Of a stretch of 13,277 nt of DNA, positions 1 through 7,745 are shown piece by piece. Every line of letters begins with the position of its first letter. Within the stretch, counting starts at the first letter, position 1. The stretch is from SCGC-AAA076-P13 sp964613455 (GTDB taxonomy: Bacteria > Pseudomonadota > Gammaproteobacteria > Magnimaribacterales > D2472). The notes below the pieces were generated by a model. It was not told the DNA's origin, did no database searches, and saw only the letters and a list, made by a program, of their open reading frames with translations. The position numbers and the translations under genes were made by a program. The stretch spans positions 1 to 13,277 of the forward strand of contig CAZTGS010000023.1 in assembly GCA_964613455.1 (NCBI GenBank). The letters are read 5' to 3'.

Positions 1-72
1 TATCTTTTTTCATAATAAAATCAAAATTTGGATGAGAACTATAACAAAAAACACCTTCTTTACAATCAAAAA

Positions 73-2061
73 ATGAAAATTTTTTACTATGATGTAGCCG
101 TTTCATTGCCCTTGAGGCAATGTTTTACCTATAGTTCTGAATTTAAGATTAAAAAAGGAACCCGAGTATCCATTCCTTTTGGTAAAAGAAAGTTAGTTGG
201 CGTAGTGGTAAAAAATGTTCAAGAACCAGCTTTCTTAAAAAAAACAGGAACTATTAAAAAAATTATTTCAGTTCTTGATAATTATCCTTTATTTGATAAA
301 CCTATATTTGATTCTATTTTATGGGCATCAGACTATTATCATCATCCTATCGGAGAAGTTTTTAACACCTTCATTCCCACCGAATTAAGAAAAATTAATA
401 ATAAAAAAATTGAAAGCATAGAAGAAACTAACGATTATTTTATAAATGAAGATGATAAGAAATTCCAGCTCACCAAAGATCAAAAAAGGGCGGTAAAGAA
501 ATTATCAAAAGCTCAAGGTTTTGCACCATCACTTCTTTATGGTGTAACAGGGTCTGGAAAGACTGAAGTTTATTTAAGGCTTGCTGAGAATTTTATTAAG
601 AGTAATAAGTCTGTATTAATTTTAGTTCCAGAAATAAATTTAACACCTCAATTGCTTTCAAGGTTTGAAGATAGATTTGATGGTGAAATTGGAATATATC
701 ATTCGAAACAGACTCCAGCTAAGAGACTAAAGACCTGGCTGAAAGCTAAATTTGGTGCAATAAAAATAATAGTAGGTACTAGGTCATCTGCACTCATACC
801 TTTAAGCAATATTGGTCTTATTATTATTGATGAAGAACATGACCAATCTTTCAGACAAACAGAAGGCTTTAAATTTTCTGCCAGAGACTTAAGTATAAAA
901 AGGGCACAACTTGCAGGCATTCCAATTATTTTGGGATCAGCAACCCCATCCTTGCAAACTTTAAAACTTGTAAAAGAAAATAAATTTGAAAGGGTTGATA
1001 TTCTTAGCAGAGTTGATGGAAATAAGCCCCCAAAATTAATAGCTTTGGATATAAATAATAGTCCTTTAATTGGCGGCATTGCCATGGAAACAATTGGTGC
1101 AATGCAATCAACAATAGAAAGAGGCGAGCAAGTTTTAGTTTTTATAAATAGAAGAGGGTTTGCACCCCTTTATCAATGTGGTGGTTGCGGATGGGTTGCG
1201 GATTGCAAGTCGTGTGATTCAAATCTAGTTTTTCATCAATCAAAGAACAGATTGATTTGTCATAGATGTGAGTCTGCTTATTCGGTTAATTCATATTGCC
1301 CGGTTTGTAAGTCTGATGACTTTCATATGCATGGAGCTGGTACTGAGAGGGTTGAAGAGGTTCTTCAAAGCAGTTTTGCAAAAACACCCATAATAAGAGT
1401 AGATCATGACTCAACAAAAAAAGTTGGTGCCATGGAAGCTATTGTTAAGAAAATTCACTCATCGGATGCAGCGATCTTGGTTGGCACTCAAATGTTAGCG
1501 AAAGGGCATGACTTTCCAAAGGTAACACTAAGCGTTATTTTAAATGCTGATAATGGCTTAATCAGCCCAGAAATAAACGCATTAGAAAAAATATCACAAT
1601 TGCTTATTCAGGTCTCTGGAAGAGCAGGTAGAAATAACAATCTTGCAAAGGTAATCATTCAAACAAGATATCCAGATGATATTAATCTTAATAAAATTAA
1701 GACAGGCGATTATATGAATTTTGCTACTCAATGCCTTGCCACTAATCGAAAAATGAATCTGCCACCTTTTACAACATTGTGTTTACTTCGATGTTCCTCA
1801 CCAACTCAAAAAAGCAATATAGACTTTTTAGAAAAAGCTGTTTTAACTTTAACTAATAGAACAGGTATTAATGTAATTGGGCCATTGCCCTCACTAGTTT
1901 CAAAATCAAAAGGCAATTACAGACATCATGTTTATATCCATTCAGCAAAGAAAACTTTTTTAAATAAAGTATTAAAATTTTTAACCATAGAATTTGAAAG
2001 ATGGCCCGAGTCCAATAAAGTTAAATGGTCTTTTGATATAGATCCTCTTGATTTAAGTTAG
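73..2061 (+). CDS. priA: Primosomal protein N' (PriA), replication-restart 3'-5' DNA helicase
   Basis: PriA recognises abandoned replication forks and reloads the replisome with PriB/DnaT or PriC partners. Numbering from ATG 73 (662 aa): N-terminal 3'-DNA-binding domain about 1-105 (YYHHPIG near 88), Walker A GVTGSGKT 157-164 with K163, DEEH 253-256, GSATPSL motif, RRGFAP, eight zinc-binding cysteines 369/372/378/381/396/399/409/412 with the same spacing as E. coli PriA, QMLAKGHDFP, and SGRAGR 515-520. The C-terminus KVKWSFDIDP matches the family end. The frame is open from a TTG at 28, but ATG 73 puts the N-terminus where PriA normally begins and a TATAAC (40-45) could be a -10, so I chose 73. 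The protein is about 70 residues shorter than E. coli PriA; almost all of the loss lies before Walker A, where the winged-helix domain should be. Its stop overlaps the convergent amiB stop. Confidence 0.96.
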   Translation: MKIFYYDVAVSLPLRQCFTYSSEFKIKKGTRVSIPFGKRKLVGVVVKNVQEPAFLKKTGTIKKIISVLDNYPLFDKPIFDSILWASDYYHHPIGEVFNTFIPTELRKINNKKIESIEETNDYFINEDDKKFQLTKDQKRAVKKLSKAQGFAPSLLYGVTGSGKTEVYLRLAENFIKSNKSVLILVPEINLTPQLLSRFEDRFDGEIGIYHSKQTPAKRLKTWLKAKFGAIKIIVGTRSSALIPLSNIGLIIIDEEHDQSFRQTEGFKFSARDLSIKRAQLAGIPIILGSATPSLQTLKLVKENKFERVDILSRVDGNKPPKLIALDINNSPLIGGIAMETIGAMQSTIERGEQVLVFINRRGFAPLYQCGGCGWVADCKSCDSNLVFHQSKNRLICHRCESAYSVNSYCPVCKSDDFHMHGAGTERVEEVLQSSFAKTPIIRVDHDSTKKVGAMEAIVKKIHSSDAAILVGTQMLAKGHDFPKVTLSVILNADNGLISPEINALEKISQLLIQVSGRAGRNNNLAKVIIQTRYPDDINLNKIKTGDYMNFATQCLATNRKMNLPPFTTLCLLRCSSPTQKSNIDFLEKAVLTLTNRTGINVIGPLPSLVSKSKGNYRHHVYIHSAKKTFLNKVLKFLTIEFERWPESNKVKWSFDIDPLDLS

Positions 2062-3308
2062 ATATAAATATTAATTAGTTGGCCTGGGTAGATAGATTTA
2101 TTGGTTAAATTATTATCTTTATTAATATCTTCCACAGTTACACCAAATCTAATAGCTATCTCAGAAAGAACGTCACCTTTTTGTATTTCATAAGTTACGT
2201 ATCCTGGGTCAACGCTCATAAAGGTACTTGCTTTTGGTTTATCTTTAAAATAGTTATGAACGCCAAGAAAGATAGACCTGGCAATCATCCTTCTACCTGC
2301 TTTACCTTTTAGCCTCTGAGCATCTTCAGGGTTAGTTATAAATCCTGACTCAACAAGAACTGATGGTATATCTATAGATTTGAGAACTCTAAAATCGGCA
2401 AACTCAACATTCTTTTTATGAATTTTTGTATAAGGGTCTCTTTTGAGTTGATCTAATATTTTAGTACCTAAAATCTTACTCTCAGCAATTTTTTTCTTAT
2501 ACATTTCTGGATATAGTTTTCTTGCAGCATCTTCATCAAAGTCAATTGGTTGTAAATTTTTAATATCAGCTTGTATTCTTTTTCTTTGTTTTTGAGATAA
2601 GTTTCTAGCAACCGTGCTCGAAGCTTCATCCGACCATATAAAAACAGAAGCGCCTTTGACTGAGGAAAGTTTAAAACCATCGGCATGAATTGAAACAAAA
2701 ATATCTGCTCCATTCTTTCTAGCATCCTGATATCTGGTATTGAGATCTATAGTCTCATCACCACTTCTAATCATAACTGGCTTATATCCGTGAGTATCTT
2801 TTAGGGTTCTTTCTAGTTCCTTCGCAATAAGCAAAGTGACGTCTTTTTCTAAAATGTTATTAGGACTTACCGCACCTGGATACTTTCCTCCATGACCGGC
2901 ATCAATTGCGACAATAATGTCCCTTATATTTTTTTTAAGTCCTCTCTCTTTCTTTATTTTAAGATTTAAAACCACCCCATTTTCTGTTTGGGTTTGAGTA
3001 GGTTTGTTCCAATTCACAGCTTCATATAACTCAATCACTATTCTTGTTAACTCTTGATCAGACGACGCTCTCACTTTTTTAATTGGATAATTGTAAGGCT
3101 CATCGATGATAGTTTTAAGTTGAGACTGATTCACTTCGACGACGATTCTAGAAGGATTTTCTAATGCATAAGAATTTATATATGAAACTTTATCTAAGTC
3201 AAAAGCTATATCAAATTCTTCACTACTGTTTTCTTGAATCTCTTTAAAAGAAACTTCATTCGCATGAATGAAAGAAGTAAAAAACAATAAAGCTATTAGT
3301 TTATGCAT
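2058..3308 (-). CDS. amiB: N-acetylmuramoyl-L-alanine amidase AmiB with AMIN and LysM domains
   Basis: Periplasmic zinc amidase that cuts the stem peptide from N-acetylmuramic acid and splits septal peptidoglycan during daughter-cell separation. In the 416 aa: signal peptide about 1-16 (hydrophobic LIALLFF, then IHA/NE), AMIN domain about 18-117 for septal targeting, Amidase_3 domain about 131-353 with zinc ligands H139 (DAGHGG), E154 (ILEKDV) and H208 (SIHADG) and catalytic E320 (VESGF), then one LysM domain about 370-415 (YEIQKGDVLSEIA). The charged insert about 235-290 sits where AmiB/AmiC enzymes have the regulatory helix relieved by EnvC/NlpD-type activators; that role is inferred. The start overlaps the tsaE end by 8 bp, and the order nnrD-tsaE-amiB supports AmiB rather than AmiC. 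mutL, the usual next gene, is absent. Confidence 0.95.
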   Translation of the reverse strand: MHKLIALLFFTSFIHANEVSFKEIQENSSEEFDIAFDLDKVSYINSYALENPSRIVVEVNQSQLKTIIDEPYNYPIKKVRASSDQELTRIVIELYEAVNWNKPTQTQTENGVVLNLKIKKERGLKKNIRDIIVAIDAGHGGKYPGAVSPNNILEKDVTLLIAKELERTLKDTHGYKPVMIRSGDETIDLNTRYQDARKNGADIFVSIHADGFKLSSVKGASVFIWSDEASSTVARNLSQKQRKRIQADIKNLQPIDFDEDAARKLYPEMYKKKIAESKILGTKILDQLKRDPYTKIHKKNVEFADFRVLKSIDIPSVLVESGFITNPEDAQRLKGKAGRRMIARSIFLGVHNYFKDKPKASTFMSVDPGYVTYEIQKGDVLSEIAIRFGVTVEDINKDNNLTNKSIYPGQLINIYI

Positions 3309-3762
3309 AGTTATTTACCCAATCAGAGAAAACATTACTATTAGCTATCAAAGAAACTTCTCTCCCTTCATCTAAGTGTTTAAATATAATTTTTAAATCA
3401 AAATTCCTTTCTGATTGTAATCTTTCTGGCCATTCAATAAGTATAATTTTTTTAGAATTTATTTTTCTTTCAAGATTAAAAATATCAATATCTTGAGCCT
3501 CATCAGTCCTGTATAAATCAATATGTAAAAATAGTAAATCTTCTAAATCATATTCTTCACAAAGAGTGTAGGTGGGACTCTTAACCAGATCATCCCATCC
3601 ACAATGTTTAATAATTGATCTTGAAATAAAAGTTTTACCTGCTCCCAAATCGCCTTCAAGATGAATTTCTATAGAGTCGCTTGCAGAATCTTTTATTTGT
3701 AACGCTAACGCAGCGCCAAGATTGGTAGTCGCATCATCATTTTTTAGAATTATTTTTTTCAT
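3301..3762 (-). CDS. tsaE: tRNA t6A biosynthesis ATPase TsaE
   Basis: P-loop ATPase of the TsaB-TsaD-TsaE complex that makes N6-threonylcarbamoyladenosine at position 37 of ANN-decoding tRNAs; cytoplasmic. The 153 aa are the normal family length. Visible motifs in order: Walker A GDLGAGKT 37-44, SPTYT 62-66, HIDLYR 80-85 and IEWPER 109-114, the set that defines the TsaE/YjeE family. The ATG overlaps the nnrD stop as ATGA (3759-3762), and its own stop lies inside the first codons of amiB, so the three genes are almost certainly co-transcribed and translationally coupled. A GGA sits rather far upstream (about 14 nt), so coupling is more likely than independent initiation. The other t6A genes are not in the window. 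Confidence 0.95.
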   Translation of the reverse strand: MKKIILKNDDATTNLGAALALQIKDSASDSIEIHLEGDLGAGKTFISRSIIKHCGWDDLVKSPTYTLCEEYDLEDLLFLHIDLYRTDEAQDIDIFNLERKINSKKIILIEWPERLQSERNFDLKIIFKHLDEGREVSLIANSNVFSDWVNNYA

Positions 3763-4598
3763 TGATTAATTAGTTTCCTAATTATAGGTACTAAACTAGA
3801 TGCATTTAAACCAATTTCACCAATTTTTTCTTTAAATATAGTTCCTGCTCTAGCATGTGACGCAACAGCAAGTAGGCTTGCATCGACTTCACTCATGCCT
3901 TGAGCAAGTAAAGCTGAAAGAACACCAGATAAAACATCCCCAGTTCCTCCTGAAGCAAGCTCAGGGCCGCCTTCATCGCATATATGTGTATTGCCTTCAT
4001 TTGAGTCATAGACGATGCTCTCGTGGCCTTTTAAGATCACAGCCGAGACATCATATTGCGTAGCAATATTCTTTGCTGCATTGATTCTATTGCTCTGCAC
4101 GTCATCTACAGAAATATTAAGCAAAGAGGCTGCTTCTCCTGGGTGAGGAGTCAAAATAGTAGAATTATTAAACGTTATATTTTTAGATTTAATAATATGT
4201 AAAGCTCCCGCATCAAGAACAATTTTAGAGTTCAAATCTACTTTATTTAATATCTGTAAAAGCACCTCTTCAGACCATGAATTATTTTCAAGACCAGGCC
4301 CGCAAAGAAAGATGTCTTTATCTTGAAAATATTTTTTAACATCACCTAATGAGTTTTCTGAAACAGCCATCACTTCTGGATTTCTTGAAAGCGATCCCTT
4401 TATATTAGATTCGTCTGTAAGCAAAGTAACTAATCCAGAACCACAATATAAGCTTGCTTCCGAAGAAAGAATTCCAGCCCCACCCATTCCTTTTGAGCCA
4501 GCGAATATTAAAACTCTACCATTATCACCCTTATGAAAAGTCTCTGATCTTTTTGGTAGGATATTTTCTAAGCTATCAAAGTTAAAGTTTTGTGACAT
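3759..4598 (-). CDS. nnrD: ADP-dependent NAD(P)H-hydrate dehydratase, stand-alone (NnrD)
   Basis: Repairs damaged nicotinamide cofactors by dehydrating (S)-NADHX and (S)-NADPHX back to NADH and NADPH using ADP; ribokinase-like fold, cytoplasmic. In the 279 aa: N-terminal KGDNGRVLIFAGS 23-35 with glycine-rich GMGGAG 37-42, LDA 128-130, TPHPGE 150-155, ILKG 188-191 and the nucleotide/catalytic motif GGTGDVLSG 217-225 with D221. All belong to the YjeF C-terminal (carbohydrate-kinase-like) domain. E. coli Nnr is a bifunctional protein of about 515 aa whose N-terminal half is the NAD(P)HX epimerase; that half is absent, and no remnant is seen in the 47 bp upstream or in the preceding gene. The gene is coupled by an ATGA overlap to tsaE. 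Confidence 0.93.
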   Translation of the reverse strand: MSQNFNFDSLENILPKRSETFHKGDNGRVLIFAGSKGMGGAGILSSEASLYCGSGLVTLLTDESNIKGSLSRNPEVMAVSENSLGDVKKYFQDKDIFLCGPGLENNSWSEEVLLQILNKVDLNSKIVLDAGALHIIKSKNITFNNSTILTPHPGEAASLLNISVDDVQSNRINAAKNIATQYDVSAVILKGHESIVYDSNEGNTHICDEGGPELASGGTGDVLSGVLSALLAQGMSEVDASLLAVASHARAGTIFKEKIGEIGLNASSLVPIIRKLINQ

Positions 4599-4624
4599 GC
4601 TTTTTATATGGAAGTTAGGGTTTA

Positions 4625-4630
4625 ATTATA
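4625..4630 (-). promoter_or_regulatory. Possible -10 hexamer upstream of nnrD
   Basis: The minus strand reads TATAAT exactly, 26 nt before the nnrD ATG, within the only sizeable gap (47 bp) of this cluster. No good -35 is seen at 16-18 bp. In such AT-rich DNA a perfect hexamer can occur by chance, so this is only a candidate internal promoter that would let nnrD-tsaE-amiB be expressed apart from the two upstream hydrolases. Confidence 0.25.
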
Positions 4631-4645
4631 TTAGAGGCTTGAAGT

Positions 4646-6010
4646 CTAGTCTTTAGAAAAATAACCAATTCTATCTGAGTGAAAAGACCCAAGGTAAACG
4701 TTACCATCAAAAGGTACAGCCACGGTTGGCAATCCAAAATTAACCTTAGAGAAATAGTATTTATTTTTAAGCTTTAAAGTATTTTTATCAATTTCATGGA
4801 TTGAGAAGGGAAGAGAGCAATTAGTTTTGATCGGGCAATCGCCCCAATCGTTAATATTAAACTCTAACGAAGTTAGCCAAATAGAATCCCCGTCTATATG
4901 AGGATTATCTGGAGATTCAATAGAGTAACTCAGAGTTTTTTTATTAGTTGATAAGTCAAAAATAACCAATTTATCACCTTGGTTGTAATTGATATATATC
5001 AAGTTTAATTCTTCATCTAAAAGGATTCCATTTGGGCCGCTTCCATCAGAATTAGAGACCTTTTGAAAATCATTTAAATTCCAATCTACTAAAAATCCAG
5101 AATTTAGTCTAAACACAGAATTTACAGTCCATTCATCAATGGTTATATCTCTTGAATACATATGACTTGCATAAAAACCACCGTCTTTTTTTAATCCAAG
5201 ATCATTAAAGTAATATTCATCAGGAACATCTACACATCCTCGCCAAATAAGCTGCCATGAATCAAGATCTTGTTTTAGCTCAAACATTTCGACAGTTTCA
5301 GTAGGGAAATGATTAATTACACCTAATTGAAAACGACCATCTTCTCTTTGCATAAGATCAATTCCATGAGGACCGTATTCTTTTCCTTCACTTCGCTCGC
5401 AAGAAGGGTTTCCCCATGTGTTTTCAGAAACTAAAATTTCTGGGACTACTTTTTCATTGGTTTGTAAGTTTGTCATCGCAAAGTAGCCGGCTCCTGAATA
5501 TCCGTAGGGATCAATTCCTCCAAATTCAGACATAAGAAGGTATTTATTATCTGGGGTAATAACTATGTCTTCTGGATTCTGATATCCACAAAGTACATTA
5601 ATTCTTTCATCAGAGACGCATTCAGCAATATCTTTTTGAGGACCCAAATAGTCTGTTGAGAGAAGAAGAAAAAAAATAAATATGTAGATTCCTGAAATAG
5701 GCAGAGAAAGTTTAAAGTAATGCTTAATAAAGAAATTAGTAACTTTCTTTGCGTTTTTATTAAAGGCTAAAAGCCATACTCCCTTAAGTAATGATATGAC
5801 TCCCATAAAAACAAAAACAACAGACCAAACTCTTTCATCCCAATCAGGTTGTGAAATTCCATAGAACAAAATACCGCTTCCCAGAAGAATATTTAGTATC
5901 CCAGCTGTTTTTAACCTAGTAATAAATAGGTCAGTTAGTTTTATGTATAGAGGTTTTATTAATATTAGCAGTCCTGCAATTAGGAAGAAGGATGCTAAGT
6001 AATAGTTCAT
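4646..6010 (-). CDS. Four-helix membrane domain fused to a paraoxonase-like beta-propeller hydrolase
   Basis: The 454 aa begin with four predicted membrane helices (about 4-19, 36-52, 62-83, 103-119). The loops after helices 1 and 3 are basic (K19/K24/R32/K34; KNAKK) and the loop after helix 2 is acidic, so the positive-inside rule puts both termini in the periplasm. From about 140 the sequence aligns by eye with the six-bladed propeller of serum paraoxonase PON1: ED 147-148 (PON1 E53/D54), PHGI with H215 (H115), INH with H234 (H134), ND 269-270 (N168/D169), PNGI with N327 (N224), DN 368-369 (D269/N270), and an ending like GSFHSDRIGYF. The calcium ligands and histidine dyad are thus all present. 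PON enzymes hydrolyse lactones and aryl esters; the substrate here is unknown. Six cysteines lie in the predicted periplasmic part. It follows the alpha/beta hydrolase by 9 bp. An SMP-30/gluconolactonase-type or non-enzymatic propeller remains possible. Confidence 0.65.
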   Translation of the reverse strand: MNYYLASFFLIAGLLILIKPLYIKLTDLFITRLKTAGILNILLGSGILFYGISQPDWDERVWSVVFVFMGVISLLKGVWLLAFNKNAKKVTNFFIKHYFKLSLPISGIYIFIFFLLLSTDYLGPQKDIAECVSDERINVLCGYQNPEDIVITPDNKYLLMSEFGGIDPYGYSGAGYFAMTNLQTNEKVVPEILVSENTWGNPSCERSEGKEYGPHGIDLMQREDGRFQLGVINHFPTETVEMFELKQDLDSWQLIWRGCVDVPDEYYFNDLGLKKDGGFYASHMYSRDITIDEWTVNSVFRLNSGFLVDWNLNDFQKVSNSDGSGPNGILLDEELNLIYINYNQGDKLVIFDLSTNKKTLSYSIESPDNPHIDGDSIWLTSLEFNINDWGDCPIKTNCSLPFSIHEIDKNTLKLKNKYYFSKVNFGLPTVAVPFDGNVYLGSFHSDRIGYFSKD

Positions 6011-6019
6011 ATAATATCT

Positions 6020-6910
6020 TTAGAATAAACGCTCTTTAATAATAGTAACAATTTCTAGAGGTTTATCCAGCGGAACATGGTGAGCAGCATCAGCAACCTC
6101 AACGAAATCCATAATATCTGAATAAGTTAGTTTTATATGATCAAGAATATTTCCTGAAGTTAGTAGACTTTTTTCTCCGTGAACAAAAAGAGTAGGGCAA
6201 GTAAAGGAAAATTTGTATCCAAAAAGCCTTTCAAGACTAGTAAACATAACGTCATCAAACCTCCATCTCCAGCCTTCAGAAACTTCTTTAACAGAATGCT
6301 CAGCTATGTATCTCAAAAACCAATCATTTTCGCATTCTTGATTAGGCATTAATCTAAATCTTTCTAGAATTGTTAGTTTGTCTGGGTAATGCTTAATCAT
6401 TCTCAACGGTCCGCCTTTGTGATCAGCAGGATCGTAATCAGGAGGTCTAATAAAGGTATCAATTATTATTAAACTAGTTATTAACTCTTGTCTTTCGGAT
6501 GCCACATAGCCAGCAACTTGACCGCCCAAAGAGTGACCGACAATATATACATTATTAATATCTGTTTCTAATTTTTCCTTTTCAATTACAGAAATAACAC
6601 AATCGCCAAAATCTTTAATACTATATTTTTCTCTAAATCCAGATTCTCCCATCCCAGGAAGATCTATTGCTATAACATTAGCATGATCTTTAAACTGAGG
6701 AGCTATAGGATCCCACCATTTTTTGTGAGCCCCTGTTCCATGAATGAAAAGTATTAGATTTTGGCTTTCATTGTTGGAGGCCCATTTAGAATAAGAAATA
6801 TCCCCTAAATTATTTTCAACTATTTTATCTTCAGGGACGTCTTTTATTCCGTCATGAAACCATTGCGGAGCATTTATAATATCGTTTTCAAGATTGTCTG
6901 TTATTTTCAT
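6020..6910 (-). CDS. Alpha/beta-hydrolase fold protein
   Basis: A 296-aa single-domain alpha/beta hydrolase with no signal peptide, so probably cytoplasmic. Visible features: oxyanion-hole strand LFIHGTGAHKKWW about 54-66, DLPGMGES 83-90 after strand 4, nucleophile elbow GHSLGG 125-130 with S127, helical cap about 155-235, and catalytic histidine H277 in AAHHVPLDKP. After strand 7, where the acid usually sits, the sequence is HGEKSLL (E246) rather than GxxD; D151 in IIIDTF after strand 6 is an alternative acid. The sequence does not fix the substrate; esterases, epoxide hydrolases and C-C hydrolases share this pattern. It is first in a leftward cluster, 9 bp ahead of the paraoxonase-like gene, which suggests the two act on related ester or lactone substrates (inference). 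Confidence 0.85.
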   Translation of the reverse strand: MKITDNLENDIINAPQWFHDGIKDVPEDKIVENNLGDISYSKWASNNESQNLILFIHGTGAHKKWWDPIAPQFKDHANVIAIDLPGMGESGFREKYSIKDFGDCVISVIEKEKLETDINNVYIVGHSLGGQVAGYVASERQELITSLIIIDTFIRPPDYDPADHKGGPLRMIKHYPDKLTILERFRLMPNQECENDWFLRYIAEHSVKEVSEGWRWRFDDVMFTSLERLFGYKFSFTCPTLFVHGEKSLLTSGNILDHIKLTYSDIMDFVEVADAAHHVPLDKPLEIVTIIKERLF

Positions 6911-6922
6911 AAACAGTATTCT
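6894..6922 (+). promoter_or_regulatory. Possible promoter for the Nudix-MBL pair
   Basis: TTGTCT (-35) at 6894-6899, a 17-bp spacer and TATTCT (-10) at 6917-6922, about 20 nt before the Nudix ATG. The -10 occupies almost the same bases as the candidate leftward -10, so the two polymerases could not bind at once if both are real. Match made by eye. Confidence 0.3.
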
Positions 6923-6946
6923 AAGCTATATAAAATAATATATGAA
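6918..6946 (-). promoter_or_regulatory. Possible promoter for the leftward hydrolase-amiB cluster
   Basis: The minus strand shows TTCATA (-35, 4 of 6 matches) at 6941-6946, a 17-bp spacer, then TAGAAT (-10, 5 of 6) at 6918-6923. The -10 ends 7 nt before the hydrolase ATG, so transcripts would be nearly leaderless. The -35 overlaps the start codon of the divergent Nudix gene. The match was made by eye, and the AT-rich background makes chance hits common. Confidence 0.3.
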
Positions 6947-7736
6947 CAAACTTAATTTAACTCCTGCTGCTACCGTTCTAATTATGAGAGATTCCTCTGA
7001 TGGTATGGAAGTTCTTATGGTTAAAAGATCAAAAAGACCTCCTTTTGGGAATCTTTTTGTTTTTCCTGGAGGCAAAATCGATGAGGACGATGCTAAGCAA
7101 GAGATTGCTGATCTTTGTGAAGAAATAAATGATGAAGAAGCCTCATTAAAGCTTGGTCTTGAATCAGGAGGACTGGCCTATTGGATTGCCTGTATTAGAG
7201 AATGCTTTGAGGAAGTTGGTATTTTGTTAGCCAAAAAAAGGAGTGGGGAAGATTTAGACTTAGATGGCAATGAAAAAGAGAAATATAAAGTTTATCGAGA
7301 ATTGCTTTTAAAGAATGAAATCAATTTATATGAAATATGTCAAAAGGAAGACTTAGTTCTAACCCCTGGAAATATTGCTCCATTTTCACATTGGATTACT
7401 CCTGAAATTGAAGAAAGAAGATTTGATACTAGGTTTTTTATAGCTTATCTCCCAAAGAATCAAACGGAAGAGCATGATGGTAACGAGTTAACTCATAGCG
7501 TATGGATCAATCCCAAAGTAGCATTAGAAAAAGCCTATAAGGGTGATATGCAAATGATCATGCCTACAATTAAGAATTTACATCAATGCGAAAACTACAA
7601 TTCTGGCTCACAACTTTTAGAAGACTATAAAAAGATGACTAACAAAGACTTTCCTCCAATACTCCCAAAATTTTTTAAGAAAGAAGGTAGATGGTTTGGG
7701 TTGCTTCCAGATGACCCCGACTATGAAAACCACTAA
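6942..7736 (+). CDS. NUDT19-like Nudix hydrolase, putative CoA/nucleoside diphosphatase
   Basis: A 264-aa Nudix protein of the NUDT19 (RP2p) type. The Nudix box is split: FPGGKIDEDD at 41-50 is separated by about 35 residues from IRECFEEVGILL at 85-96, the inserted layout known in NUDT19, whose mammalian members cleave CoA and CoA esters. R86, E87, E90 and E91 supply the expected metal-binding residues. Other family features are the N-terminal AATVLIMRD strand, VKRSKRPPFGNLFVFPGG, and RRFDTRFFIAYLP about 158-170. It is probably cytoplasmic, as no signal is seen. No Shine-Dalgarno sequence precedes the ATG. The MBL-fold gene follows after 9 bp, so the two are co-transcribed. The exact substrate (acyl-CoA, CoA or another nucleoside diphosphate derivative) cannot be read from sequence. 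Confidence 0.86.
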   Translation: MNKLNLTPAATVLIMRDSSDGMEVLMVKRSKRPPFGNLFVFPGGKIDEDDAKQEIADLCEEINDEEASLKLGLESGGLAYWIACIRECFEEVGILLAKKRSGEDLDLDGNEKEKYKVYRELLLKNEINLYEICQKEDLVLTPGNIAPFSHWITPEIEERRFDTRFFIAYLPKNQTEEHDGNELTHSVWINPKVALEKAYKGDMQMIMPTIKNLHQCENYNSGSQLLEDYKKMTNKDFPPILPKFFKKEGRWFGLLPDDPDYENH

Positions 7737-7745
7737 GATAACACC

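Noticed and set aside
1..13. Minus-strand ATG reading M-K-K-D off the left edge, a possible divergent neighbour of priA
   Set aside because: Only four codons are visible, too few to support a gene call.
28..72. TTG at 28 as the priA start, adding 15 residues
   Set aside because: The extra residues are not PriA-like, the canonical N-terminus begins at ATG 73, and neither start has a Shine-Dalgarno sequence. A possible -10 (TATAAC 40-45) would also place transcription start after 28.
699..1085. 128-codon open frame antisense to priA
   Set aside because: It lies wholly inside the conserved helicase domain, has no recognisable motif, and is explained as a shadow of the real gene.
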